A DNA stretch of 64,000 bases from assembly GCA_027605045.1 (NCBI GenBank), contig JAQFWX010000007.1, positions 1,860,001 through 1,924,000 of the forward strand. The letters are read 5' to 3'. The position numbers were made by a program, and so were the translations under genes. Under the pieces are notes generated by a model. That model saw nothing but the letters and a program-made list of their open reading frames with translations, was not told where the DNA came from and searched no databases. This document shows, piece after piece, positions 11,771 to 22,257 of the stretch. Source of the stretch: Phallus indusiatus (taxonomy: Eukaryota > Basidiomycota > Agaricomycetes > Phallales > Phallaceae). Numbering within the stretch: position 1 is the stretch's first letter; each line of letters opens with the position of its first letter.

Positions 11771-12034
11771 TGTAACGTTTCGTTACAGTTTACGATTAGC
11801 CCGGTTCTTACGGACTCACAACAAACAGTATAAAGCTGTATATTTGCAAGTGCAGGTAAGAAAGGCTGCCGGCGCCTTTACCGTTACGCGGTATTTACTG
11901 GTGTGACGGCGCCTATGTACATTACATAATACTAGGTACTTGTGCAGACGACGATCGTCTGCATGCAATTGTATATATATACTAATATGTACTATGGGTA
12001 ATAGTAGTCCGCTGGTCATAGCGGAACCGTTACA
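11771..12034 (-). repeat. HP-1 3' LTR (264 bp)
   Basis: Begins TGTAACG and ends CGTTACA in either direction. The first 139 bp match 21179-21317 almost exactly (one visible difference at the GTTACGCGG/GTTACGTGG position). It contains the hairpin GCAGACG/CGTCTGC. On the minus strand the tract AGCGGGGGAGGA (12046-12035) directly precedes it, the expected polypurine primer for plus-strand DNA. Confidence 0.85.
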
Positions 12035-12179
12035 TCCTCCCCCGCTGACTTGAGCGTCAAGTCAATACATGATACGACGAGTGAGTCTCAGTCGTCCGCG
12101 GTATAATCCATGGCCATCTCAATGTCACCTTGAGGGCCCGCTCCTGGTCTATCCAGGACCTCGTATTGATCGGGGTCGA

Positions 12180-13893
12180 TCACGAGTTCTTTCTCAGCGA
12201 TATCTGCTGGGAGTGGTGCTTTCGCCGAGGGAGGCGACTAGCGGTGGACTCCACATAAGGAGTCTCCTTCGAAGGTCCAGCAATAGGAGCTGCAGGGGCG
12301 GCGTCACGACGATTGTTGCGACGTCGTCTTCGATACTGACGTCCTGGTAACAGCGACGAAACGGTGGGTTGAGATTCTCGCCACTTCACGGCGATGGCAT
12401 TGCTGTTAGTGTGTGATCGCCACCGCTCAAATAGTGGTCCTAATCGAGTTTCGATTAATCGGGTATTCACACAGTTATATCGCAGCATCCCGACAACTTC
12501 TTCCTTGGTTGGAATGTTACCCTGAGGCAGGGTATATGCTCGACGCCATCCTTCGATTATGGATGGGGAGTTATTCACCGTCTTGTCGGTGTTGATGCCA
12601 GCGGCGTTGAGCCAGGTGGATAGCCCAGGCTCGGTACATATCTCCGCTACAATGGGGAATACAGTCTTCCTTGTTTCCCGATTCGGGAATATTTTTCGAA
12701 GCCACGCTACGACTTCAACATCGCTGATATTCAGCGATCCCGATGGTTCAACCCTTATATAAAAGGGTACGGAGGCGGGGTCCTTATACCACGTCTCGTA
12801 GAGGCGACCCGTTTCTAGGTCCATTTGCCCTTCTGTTGGGTATGGAAAAGCTTCGGGCGCTCCCCGATAGTGAGGCGAGCGTAGTCTCGCTCTTTCTTCT
12901 TTCTATTGATGAACATCATGCCTACATCCCAGGCAAGTCTAATGCGCGCGTGCATTGCAACTTTTGAGGTGTGTCCAATATGGGTGGTTTCTTCCAGATC
13001 TGCTTCCCCTGGAGTACGAATGAGGGATCATCCAGTGGACACATCATGTACCACGCGAGTGGGTCGGGAACTGGCCCAGGTACAGGGGTTTTCCCTGCTC
13101 GAGACGCTGTGGGGTCGTGGCCTTGCATAAAAGCGGGCCACGTATCGTGGTACTTGGCCTGGTTGGAGATACGGGGAGTTCCTGGGAACTCAGCGAGGAC
13201 TTTCTCAGCGAGTTGTCGCCGAGACAATAATGACTCCTCTTCAGGGTCCAGCCTGTCCATTAGGCCGAAATCGTCCCCAGAATGGGGAGGAACGGGTTGA
13301 CCGTTGGAGTCGAGTACCGACTCGTCATTGTAGGAGTCCGCCCAATCGTGGTCGTCTAGATCATCGTCGTCGTCGTCGTCGTACGCGTCGAATCCTACGG
13401 GCCCATGATTCGTGGGGCCCTTGGCCTCTGACCGAGGTCGTTTCCTAGATGACACAGGCGATGCTGCCTGTGGGGCTTGCTTCAACTTGTCCTCGAGTTC
13501 CCGTATACGATCTCGAAGGTCGTCCTCTCGTCTCTCAACGTCCTTGAGTTCTTGGACGGTCTGGTCGGCGTAGTCGTTAGCGTCTTCGAGGCGCTTTCGT
13601 AAATCATCCCACTCTTTTTGCAGGAACGGGAATGCCTCGAGTAGGCACTCTTTGACGTCTTTCTCGTCAAGAACAATGGTACGCTTGCTTGCAGCGGTAC
13701 TAATGTGCGAGATATACTCATCGCAGTGGGTACATTTCCCACTTTCGTGGGTGATGGCTACGCAGCCAGGCATGGAATCCATACTCCATTCTTTTTGTGC
13801 TTCAAGCAACGCTTGCTTGATATCGTCAAATCGTCCCTTGCGGGTCGAGGGCTTCGTAGATGAAGAGGTAGGTCGTGAAGGTTCTGCAGACAT
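12180..13893 (-). CDS. HP-1 ORF3, sense ORF downstream of pol (frameshifted)
   Basis: Starts at ATG 13893, 140 bp after the pol stop, and runs in two open blocks (13893-12922 and 12824-12180) linked by two frame changes between 12960 and 12824. First block: EWSMDSMPGC, then a Cys/His array C-x4-H-x4-C-x2-C-x5-H (GCVAITHESGKCTHC), IVLDEKDVKE, a coiled-coil of about 40 residues, an acidic stretch, and WPAFMQGHDPT. Second block: GSLNISDVEVVAWLRKIF and a basic C-terminus. HP-2 has the homologous ORF at 28699-30449 with the same Cys/His spacing. I know no family for it. No signal peptide or membrane segment is seen, so it is not an obvious envelope gene. Confidence 0.6.
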
Positions 13894-14032
13894 CGTTGAC
13901 GGTGCTCAGGTGGCTGAGACGGGGTCGTAAGAAAGAGTATTTATTTACTCTTGTATCAGAGTAGCGCCCGAGTAGGATTTTCTCGTGGCTGCTGTGCCGC
14001 CGGGGGCACGGGGCAGATCTGCTTGCAGATCC

Positions 14033-16975
14033 TCATTTACGCGTCGTGCGGAGACGCGGCAATTTCCCTAATTGGGTAACCCCGCGTAATTGGAGATACT
14101 CATCCAATGCCTGCAAGTCTTTGCAGTGTTCGTACGGCTCCCAGGTCGTATCGCCTAGCGTCCATTGCACTAGGAACTCGATGTCCGTGTCTTTAGACCC
14201 AGTCCAGCGATGGGCTAGTAGTTCATCTACATGCCATTCGGCATTGTCCGGTTGTCCAAAGTCGTACGCCGTTAATGACTCACGACGTGGAAATCTATCG
14301 TCATCATTGGCGATATGTGGTTTCACTAAGTCCACGTGGAATATTGGATTTATCCTACGCTTCTTCAACTCGTCAGGCAAGTCGAGTTTGACGTTAATAT
14401 TGTCTTTGACTGACAATACTTTGTAAGGACCGACGTAACGCGGTACCAACTTACTGGATCTACCCTTTGGTAGAGATATGTTCTTCGTAGAAAGGTACAC
14501 GAGGTCACCCTCTTTATAGACAGGCGCATCTCGTCTGTGAGTGTTCGCGTGCATGGTTTGTTTCACGCGACTCGCGATTATGGCATCGTGTGCGGCCATA
14601 AGATTCCATTTCGCTTGTAATGCGAATTGCTTCACACCATTGAACTTGGTGTCGGTGTTGAGCTGTCGCCCTAGTGCAGGGGTGTATCCGTAGTTAAGTT
14701 CGAATGGCGTGAACTTAGTCGTTTCACTCATGCTACTGTTCAGTGCGAATTCCGCCATCGGGATACGTTCAGCCCAATCCTTTTGGTCATTATCTATTAT
14801 AGAACGTAATACTTGTCCTATGGAGCGGTTCGCCCGCTCTGTTGCTCCATCCGTCTGTGGATGGAATGAAGTGGACATGAGGAGTTTTGTCCCTATTAGT
14901 CGCTGTAGTTCTTTCCAGAATTTCGCGGTGAATCTGGTATCTCTATCACTGACGATAGAAGCTGGCACGCCATGATGCCTAACTACACCTTCGAAGTACA
15001 GGTGTGCTGCGCTTTTCGCAGTTAGCTTCGTGGTGGTGGGCATGAGTCTCACCATTGACGTTAATCTGTCAATTATGACTAGTAAGAAGTCGTGTCCTTT
15101 CGATACTGGTAATGGGCCTATAAAGTCCATTCCGACTGATTCCCATGGTTTATTGGGAATGGGTAGCGTCTTCAGTAGACCGCTAGGATGTCTATTGTCA
15201 TCCTTATTCGTTTGACATTTACCGCACGATTTGCAGTATTCTTCGATGTCCTCTGCCATCGTTCTCCACCAATACACTTGTCTAATGTATTGCGACGTTT
15301 TATAGCGTCCAAAGTGTCCCACAATTTCGTGTGCTTCACTAATTATGATCTCTACCAGCTTCCTCCCCTGGTAAAATAAGTGATGGGGTATGCAAACCAC
15401 GTCACGGGAAAACTGATTCTTCGTGTATAGTAGCTGGTTTTTCATCCCAAACCCTTTGTATGCATCAGGGTTTTCTAACACTTTCTTCAGTGTTGTGTCG
15501 TCCTTATAGCCGCTCTTTATCAGATCAGCTAATCCTTCAAAGCCTTCGATTTTGGCTTTAAGTGTTTTACCGCTATGTTGTGCTGTGACTGCCAGTACAT
15601 CTTCGTCGTCTGTATCCGCTTCTTCGATGGACGCTGATCGTTGTTCAATGGATGCTTGTCCAGCCGTCTGTTGTTGGACTCTAGCTTTCGCCCGAGTGTT
15701 AATGCGTCTCGCCGCACTGATTCTGAGTTCGCTTTTCCTTTCAGGAGGTAGCTGATCCCCTGTTGGATCTAGTTTCACGTCGATGTTGACGTAGTTCTCA
15801 GGTGGGTGTATCTCGTTAGGTAGGTCATCCTCGAAGTATCTCGAGAGTCCATCTGCGACCGTATTGGTCTCACCTTTGATGTGAATCGTTTCGTAGTCGA
15901 AACGAGAGAGATACTCGTACCATCTCGCCTGTCTAGGTGACATACGGGGCTGTGTCTTGAAGTGTTTCAAGGCCTCGTTGTCCGTTACTAGGGTGAATTT
16001 ACGACCTAGTAGTTTGTCTTCCCACTTATTCAGTGCTTCAAGTACTGCAATGAGCTCGTGCTCATGAGTCCGGTAGTTGTATTGTGCCGGAGTAAATTTC
16101 TTAGACATAAACCCTGCGGGTCTGCAGGTTTGCCACCTTGCGCCTTGACCATAGTACGCACCGACGCCACACTTGGATCCATCGGTTACAAGCCAAATTG
16201 GCTCGTTGCTATCAGGATTGATAGGTTTAAGAACTGGGGCGTTCTTCGTCAACGCTTTGATTGCGTTGAAACAGCGTTCTAGTGCCGGTGTCCACTCAAA
16301 TTGCCTGTTGTTGTGGGTACATCCCGACAATGGGGAAGTGTAAGTAGCGACTCCCGGAAGGTAGGCGGCAACGTATTGCACCAGTCCTAAGAACTTCTGA
16401 ACGTCGTTGAACGTACGTGGGGTTCTCCAATCGCGAATTTTATCCATTTTATCCATATCTGGGTGGATACCATCGTCGTCGATGATGTGTCCTAGGCACT
16501 CCAATCGTTTGGAGTATAAGTCAACTTTCTTCTGACTTAGGTAAAGTTGTTCCTTCCTCAATCTCGAGAAGGCAATCTCCAGATGTTCCTGGTGTTGTTG
16601 GATCGTCATTGAGTAGACGAACACGTCGTCGATGTACGAGTGTATGTTTCTTCCGATGTGGTCCCGGAATATATGGGTCATCAATCTCTGGAATGTCGAA
16701 GGCGCGTTGCAATCACCTTGTTGCATAACATGGCTTTTAAACGTGCCATATATCGTCGAGAACGTGGTCTTGTCCACGTCTTCCGGAGCAATTCTGACTT
16801 GCTCGTAAGCTTCCGTTAGGTCAATTTTCGACCTATACTTGTGTCTCGCCACGTCTTGGCGAATGGTCTCCTGGTCTGGAAACGGGGTCACGTCTTTCAA
16901 CGTATTATCATTCTGCTGACGCAGGTCAAATACCGTGCGTAGTCCTGATAATGCCTTTTTAAACAGGCATAGCAT
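14033..16975 (-). pseudogene. HP-1 pol: RT, RNase H, integrase, chromodomain
   Basis: 980 codons. RT begins TVFDLRQQN; the catalytic YIDDVFVYS is at about 16640-16610; RNase H has WLVTDGSKCGVGAYYGQG and THEHELIAVLEAL. The integrase has an HHCC finger (HEIVGHFGRY...CKSCGKC), the catalytic Asp residues in GMDFIGPLP and VSDRDTRF, and the Glu in DGATERANR. It ends with a chromodomain-like FLVQWTLGDTTWEPY. The upstream frame (17032-18378) stops at 17032 in GCTGAAAAATAG, where HP-3 has an open GAAAAGATC: one A appears lost, so gag-PR and pol are out of frame. Confidence 0.85.
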
Positions 16976-17031
16976 GGGGATGGCTTGCTGTGCGACAGTC
17001 GGTTCCCACCAACCTGCTTGCGTGTAGCGCT

Positions 17032-18515
17032 CTATTTTTCAGCCAGCAGTGGCTTGAGGGCGTCTGGGCACTTCGGTAGTCTGTACCGGATAACCTTGTT
17101 AGGTTCTATTAATGGGATATGATGATTTACATCCCTAAATGGAGGGAGTCTATTCGGCACTGGCCCGAATAAGTCGTTGTACTCCTCCTTCCAGTACTCG
17201 CGTAGCGCGGGTAGGTTCTCATCCTTAAGTTCCGGTACTCGGATCTTCCGTCTCACTGCTACTGCGTTAGACGTAGTGGTTATGGGGCGTGCTGATGCTA
17301 TGGCTAAGCTTTCACTTAACTCGGTGGGCTCGTCCGTGGTGTTAGGTATTTCAGTGAACCGTTCCACTGGAGTGATTACTCCTCCATCCCGGGTGATTAT
17401 TCCGTTGCCAAAATCCAGGCAGATGTCATACCTTTTCAGGAATGGTACGCCAATTATGACGTCGTAGTAGTCAATGTTGACTATATCAAAGTATTCTAAT
17501 ACACTAATATCCCCAAATTCTATTCGGGTATACGTTCCGTACTGTATTACGGACTTACTTCCTTTCACTGCGAGCTGCAGTGATACTGGCTTATCCAGTT
17601 TGAATGTCTTCGCTCCAGTCGTGAGCGAGAATGATGGTGACATTATCATGCCTTGACATCCACTGTCAATCAAACAATGCGCTAATTGGCCGTTTACGAG
17701 CCAGTAACCCTCTAGAGGTTTTATTGATTCTTTATCACGCTTTGGAGCCCTTGACTTAGGTCTCATCGTGTGGTCATACAGGGGTTCTTCCTGTGACTTA
17801 ATCGTCCCAATGGTGGACGAGCCTTGTTTGATAACAAGTAGTCTTCTTTCATCATAACCGTGGTCTTCGGTTATCACCATCATGTATGCGCCTGCTGCGT
17901 CTTCGTTCTCGTCCCACTCATAGTGGTCCCCTCCCCCGTAGTCCGCTGCTTCCGTGGTGTCTTGACCTTGTTCAGCGTCATCATACTGTGGGGATTCCTC
18001 CACTTCTAGTATGTTAACTCCCGTTTCTTCCTCTATAATTGCGTCGAGCAGCTCGTCCGCATCGTCTTCCTCTTCCTCCTCAACGTGCATTACGTTAGCA
18101 CGTACCTGTCCCTTTCTAGGGCATTGTGGTCTTAGGTGGCCAGTCTGTCCACATTCATAGCACTTCAGCACAGTGCTACTGCTTCGGGCTTGCGTTCCTG
18201 AGCTGACTGGTCGAGTTGTCGTGGTAGTCGACGCTCTCGCCGGCTTAGTCGTACTGCTCGTCGCTGGTCTTACAGCTAGCGCGTTGCTAGTTGTGGTCGT
18301 ACGGGGAATAGTCCTCGTGGGTATACCGCTTGGTTTGATTTTAGCGCGGTAGTTGTTCTCTTGAGCTTGTCTGGCCAAGCTTGAATGGGTACCCGTTGAT
18401 TTTACGGGTGTCTGACGTTGAGCTAGTATTGACTTATTATAGTCCCATGCTTGCTCTATGTCGTTCGCGGCTATGTACAGCCGTCGAATTGATGAGTTTT
18501 CGGCCAGGAATCCCC
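17032..18515 (-). pseudogene. HP-1 nucleocapsid and protease region
   Basis: The open frame continues from the MITE insertion point (18516) to the stop at 17032. It has a CCHC zinc knuckle (CYECGQTGHLRPQC, about 18160), an acidic linker, and an aspartic protease with the active-site string HCLIDSGCQGMI (about 17660). The family motif is D-S/T-G-A; here it is DSGC, as in HP-2 and HP-3, so Cys after DSG is a property of this group rather than a defect. The region ends with the RT entry segment HIPLIEPNKVIRYRLPKC. Confidence 0.8.
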
Positions 18516-18523
18516 TCTTGGTG

Positions 18524-19085
18524 TAAGGCTCTCAACGGGTTAGAGGTCGCACAGGTTTAACCCGCAGGTACCTGTATCCGTACCCGCAGGTCACGGGTAC
18601 CCGTCACACAGGTACCCGGCGCCTAATTGACCCGGGTCGGGTACAGGTAGCCATTTTCAAAACCACGGGTACCCGTGCTAACCCGCCCTATAAGACATAG
18701 TGACAGGTGGGTGATTTTCGAGTGGTGTTTGTCGTGATTTTTTTTTTATTTTGGCTCTAGAGAGCTCAAATCTTACTTAAAATGGAAATAAAAAAATATG
18801 CCAACAATATTTTTTAATTCTCTACAAGATAAGTTGGGCGCTTATTTAAGCGCCCGTCTCGCTTAATAACTTAATCTAGTAACATCTAGTCACACGTGAC
18901 ATTACCTGCAGGTAACACACAGGTACCTGCAGATTACCTGTTGTCACAGGTTGACCTGCCTACCCACAGGTTGTCACGTGACCTGCGGGTTGAAACCCGG
19001 GTCAGGTCGAGGATACCCAAATTTTTGACACTGACCCACGGGTACAGGTACCCGTACCCGCGGATCCAACCCGTTGAGAGCCTTA
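18524..19085. mobile_element. hAT-type MITE (562 bp) in HP-1 gag
   Basis: Terminal inverted repeats TAAGGCTCTCAACGGGTT at both ends and an exact 8-bp target duplication TCTTGGTG (18516-18523 and 19086-19093). Eight-bp duplications are typical of the hAT superfamily. There is no transposase. Both subterminal parts are dense in GGTACC and CGGGTACCCG palindromes, probably transposase-binding repeats, around an AT-rich core (18730-18830). Removing the insert with one duplication restores the gag frame (VTKRGFLAEN), so it arrived after HP-1 was coding. Confidence 0.92.
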
Positions 19086-20544
19086 TCTTGGTGACTTCAC
19101 TGCGAATTCTCTCATCAAGTCCTTCTAAGAACTTTCGTTTGAAGGTGTATCTGTCCGGTGGATGGACTAGACGTGCTGCGAATTTCAACAGTTCACTCAT
19201 GTACCGGTGTACGCTCCTTGCACCTTGCTTCGCGTGATCGAAGTTATGTGCAGACTGGTTCTTGCTTGTAGGTGACAAGAACATATTGTGCATCCTTCGG
19301 AACAGTCTTACCAAGTCCCAACCCTTGGTTGAACGACCTCCTCGTTCTACGTGCTCCACAAACCATTCGTGTGCCTCTCCATCTAGTCGCATACCGACTA
19401 CGGCTATATGTGCTTCGACGTACGCTGCGCCGAGTAGGTTATTCAGCCTCAACCATCTGAGGATAGAGGTCACGAACTTCTCAAAGTCTTCAGGCTTTGA
19501 TGATCCGCTATACATAACGGATAATGGCATCTTTGCACCCGCTTTCGCAAGTGGGGACGCTGATACTACTACATCCTTGCACTCCTCTAGTGCTTCTTGC
19601 ACCATGACAATTATCCCCTCGTCTTCCCGAACTCTTCTAAACCTCTTTGTGGGTTTATGTCTATCTTCTCGGTCGTCAAATGGGGTTTCCCTCATTTCAC
19701 GTTCGAAGTATCCGCGATCGTACGCTTCTTCTTCGTCGTCTGACGAGTCCTCGTCATCATAGTATTTGGGCATGAAGGGCCCAGCGTTACTCTCCGGTAT
19801 ATCTCGGAGGTCTTCTCTCATTTGCTCGTACTGATCCCTGGCAGATGTTGCTCTTCTTCTGGGTACAACCGGTGCTCTGGTTGTCGGGGACGTTGCAGGA
19901 GCGTGTGCTTGACCGGCGTTTGTTGGTGGGCCAGGATGTACTGTTGACGGTCCTGGTTGCGCTGCAGTCTGAGCGGGCGCCGAGCGATTAGAGAGGTCTT
20001 GCTCAAAGATGATGCCAGGTCGTTGGCCAGCTTCCATTTCTCGGTTGCTTTTAGCCAGTTCAGTGCGTGCTGCTCGCACTTCCTGCAGGTCTTCCTGCAT
20101 GTCGACATACGGTTCTTGCCTACTAACCTTCCCTTGTAACGCAGTTGTGCGTTTGTCTAATGCTTCGGAACGTTTTTCCCGTGCCAGTTGCGCTGCCTCA
20201 GCGGCCATCCTTTCCAGGTCTTTCGCTGACTCTTCCAGCTCTGCAGCTGAAGGATTACTCTTATCACGCGGTCCTTGACCCGCGTTGACTCGTCTGGTAG
20301 ATTGATCTTCCAGGTAGTCACGAGTTGCCACGAACTCTGGTGGGGTACGTCGGCTGTTTCGACGTGATCTATCCAGCTCAGCTCGTCCTCTCTCTATCTC
20401 TGCGGCTGCGTCATCTGCTGCTCGCGTGGGTCTGATGGGCGTGCTGGTCGCTGCTGGTTGTGCAGAAGGTAGGTCCTGTAACACTGAATGTAGTGTTTCC
20501 GCGTGTACCGCGTACTGTTGTGTGGGTTGACGTGTTATACCGGG
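19086..20544 (-). pseudogene. HP-1 gag, central part
   Basis: Open frame containing the capsid-like region KMPLSVMYSGSSKPEDFEKF and RWLRLNNLLG, followed by HRYMSELLKFAARLVHPPDRYTFKRKFLEGL, as in HP-2 gag. The first third is rich in charged coiled-coil sequence (about 20400-20060). The 5' end joins the first gag block only after a one-base shift near 20545 (run CCCCGG); the junction reads TPGITRQPTQQY. The 3' end is cut by the MITE. Confidence 0.75.
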
Positions 20545-21101
20545 GTCGGTGCTGCCGATGGAGCTCTGGGCGTCGCTGGCAATGCTGGCGTGTTTGCCAT
20601 TGTCTTGACCGTCGCCTGCGCGTTGTCCATTACTGGGGCCAGTATTGTCGTGCTGGTTCTATTGTCGTCTCGTGCACGACCTTTCCCTTTCACCGTTGTC
20701 CACGGTTCTTCTTCATCGGGTATTACGGCTGCATCTAGTCGTACTAACATATCACCGACGTCTTGTCCCGGTGTATCACCTCTTACGAGGTCATGGATCA
20801 TCCTTTTTGCATCCTCAATCATCTTACGTGGTAGGACTACCTCGTCTTTTCCGAGGTTGGACTTATGAGATCTGGTCGATTTCACTGATTCACCTGATTC
20901 GCTCCGCGCTGGTGAAGCTTGTCTCGATCCTTGTCTCGATCCTTGTCTAGATCGATTCGCGTGGTCCGCGACTAGTGTTTCAAACAATGCTGCATCTATC
21001 ACAACAGTATCACCTGCTCGTGCAGATGTGGATGGACCGCCTTTGGTAGGTGGTGGTTCGCCTACGTTCTTTTTTGACTTCTTGTTGCTTTTAGGAGGCA
21101 T
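20535..21101 (-). pseudogene. HP-1 gag, N-terminal part
   Basis: ATG at 21101 (MPPKSNKKSKK); the frame upstream to 21113 has only a GTG. Basic start, then a serine/arginine stretch with three tandem SRQG units from a 12-bp duplication (20917-20950). It stops at 20535 just past a probable one-base deletion; the following block continues the same protein. The position after the 5' LTR and leader (21178-21102) fits gag. Confidence 0.7.
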
Positions 21102-21178
21102 ATCCTCTCTCACTATAAACTAGCAAATACGATTGGCGTATTTTGGAAATTGTAACGCCGTTTAGGTGTTAAAAAAGA

Positions 21179-21317
21179 TGTAACGTTTCGTTACAGTTTA
21201 CGATTAGCCCGGTTCTTACGGACTCACAACAAACAGTATAAAGCTGTATATTTGCAAGTGCAGGTAAGAAAGGCTGCCGGCGCCTTTACCGTTACGTGGT
21301 ATTTACTGGTGTGACGG
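21179..21317 (-). repeat. HP-1 5' LTR fragment
   Basis: 139 bp matching the left part of the 3' LTR at 11771-11909. It is cut after GTGTGACGG by the HP-2 5' LTR. On its leader side, minus-strand TCTTTTTTAACACC follows the LTR; HP-2 has the same string after its 5' LTR, so this is the conserved priming region, although it does not look like a standard tRNA primer site. Confidence 0.85.
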
Positions 21318-21638
21318 TGTAACGGATCCACCGCATGCGGTGGATTGAGTATATGCCACATAGGCATATGCAGAGGGCTTCGCCCTCTGCAGTAGTTACT
21401 ATTACTTACTCTAATAACAGAGGCGCTTAACGCCTCTGGCTCGCCGCGGCGCGGCGAGCCATTATGTAATAACTATACATTAGTAGTAGCTACGCGCGTG
21501 CTGATTCAGCACGCGCAACTTGTTTTACTCCACAAAGAAAATACAGCACTTTGGTCTGTTACTTGTGGCGTGAAACTACAGCGTGATATAAACTGTGTAC
21601 CGCAAGCGGTACACTATAAAAAGTAACGAAACGTTACA
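21318..21638 (+). repeat. HP-2 5' LTR, made largely of perfect hairpins
   Basis: Eight perfect inverted repeats: the 20-bp palindrome ATCCACCGCATGCGGTGGAT (21326-21345); ATATGCC (21351-21369); GCAGAGGGC with TTC loop (21370-21390); CAGAGGCG (21418-21438); GGCTCGCCGC (21438-21460); GCGCGTGCTG (21494-21516); GTGTACCGC with AA loop (21595-21614); GTAACG (21623-21637). About 138 of 321 bases are stem. A TATA-like GATATAAAC lies at about 21585-21593. Confidence 0.92.
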
Positions 21639-21723
21639 TCTTTTTTAACACCAAAGGCGTTAAAAACAACCCGCCGCTGTATTAAGCAAGCGAAATTAAC
21701 CCTTCCTATTACAGGAGGATTCA

Positions 21724-22257
21724 ATGGCTCCTACTACCAGGAGTCAGAGTGCACCAGATCGTGGTACACCTGATTCCAATCAGCCTGACCCACCCGGGCC
21801 AGTGCAAACCGAAAATCCCGACCTGTCTAGGGAAGGAACCCTCGAAGGAGAGTCATCCACATGGGAGAGAGTGGATGCATCAACCCAAAATCCCACTCAT
21901 CCTGCGTCGCAGACGATGGAACATCAGCCCCAACTCGCTGATGAAGAAGATGAGGACGTAAAGTCCGTAGCATCTGGTCGCTCCAGACTTAGCGTCAGGA
22001 GCGACAGGTCCATCCGAAGGGACGAGACAATGAACGCTGTTCACGCATCGTTACTCGATGGCGTGAGGAACGGGAATATGTCCCCGTCAGAACTGCAGAG
22101 ACTAGCTCGATTAATCGAGAATGTCAACGCAGGAGTTGAAAACCCTGAGCCAGAGCCTGTTACTACAGGCACTGACAGGGACCAAGTCAGGACAACAGAC
22201 TTGTCTCCTGAAGCAGAGCCTGCACGAGCACGCTCTGACAAAGGAAAAGCAGAGCGG
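21724..22257 (+). pseudogene. HP-2 gag, N-terminal part
   Basis: ATG at 21724 after an 85-bp leader. Polar, disordered-looking sequence with an SDRSIRRDE stretch and a helical LLDGVRNGNMSPSELQRLARLIENV segment. The frame stops at 22258; the same protein continues in the next frame (VDPPASGTGSTRPRP), so one base has been lost or gained near 22255. Confidence 0.7.

Larger units (their letters stand above)
11771..21317 (-). mobile_element. HP-1: hairpin-rich chromovirus (Ty3/gypsy), minus strand, 5' LTR cut by HP-2
   Basis: Reading right to left: 5' LTR fragment (21317-21179), gag, protease, RT/RNase H, integrase with chromodomain, ORF3, polypurine tract, 3' LTR (12034-11771). The 3' LTR is TG...CA and lies after GTATG in the MULE-like gene. 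The far-side target duplication cannot be checked because HP-2 entered the 5' LTR after position 139 of 264. Gag is split by a hAT MITE, and frameshifts are seen near 20545 and 17030, so the copy is not autonomous. Confidence 0.85.

Noticed and set aside
21639..21660. tRNA primer-binding site in HP-2
   Set aside because: The conserved TCTTTTTTAACACC after the LTR does not begin with TGG and matches no tRNA 3' end known to me; a clear self-primer match was not found either.
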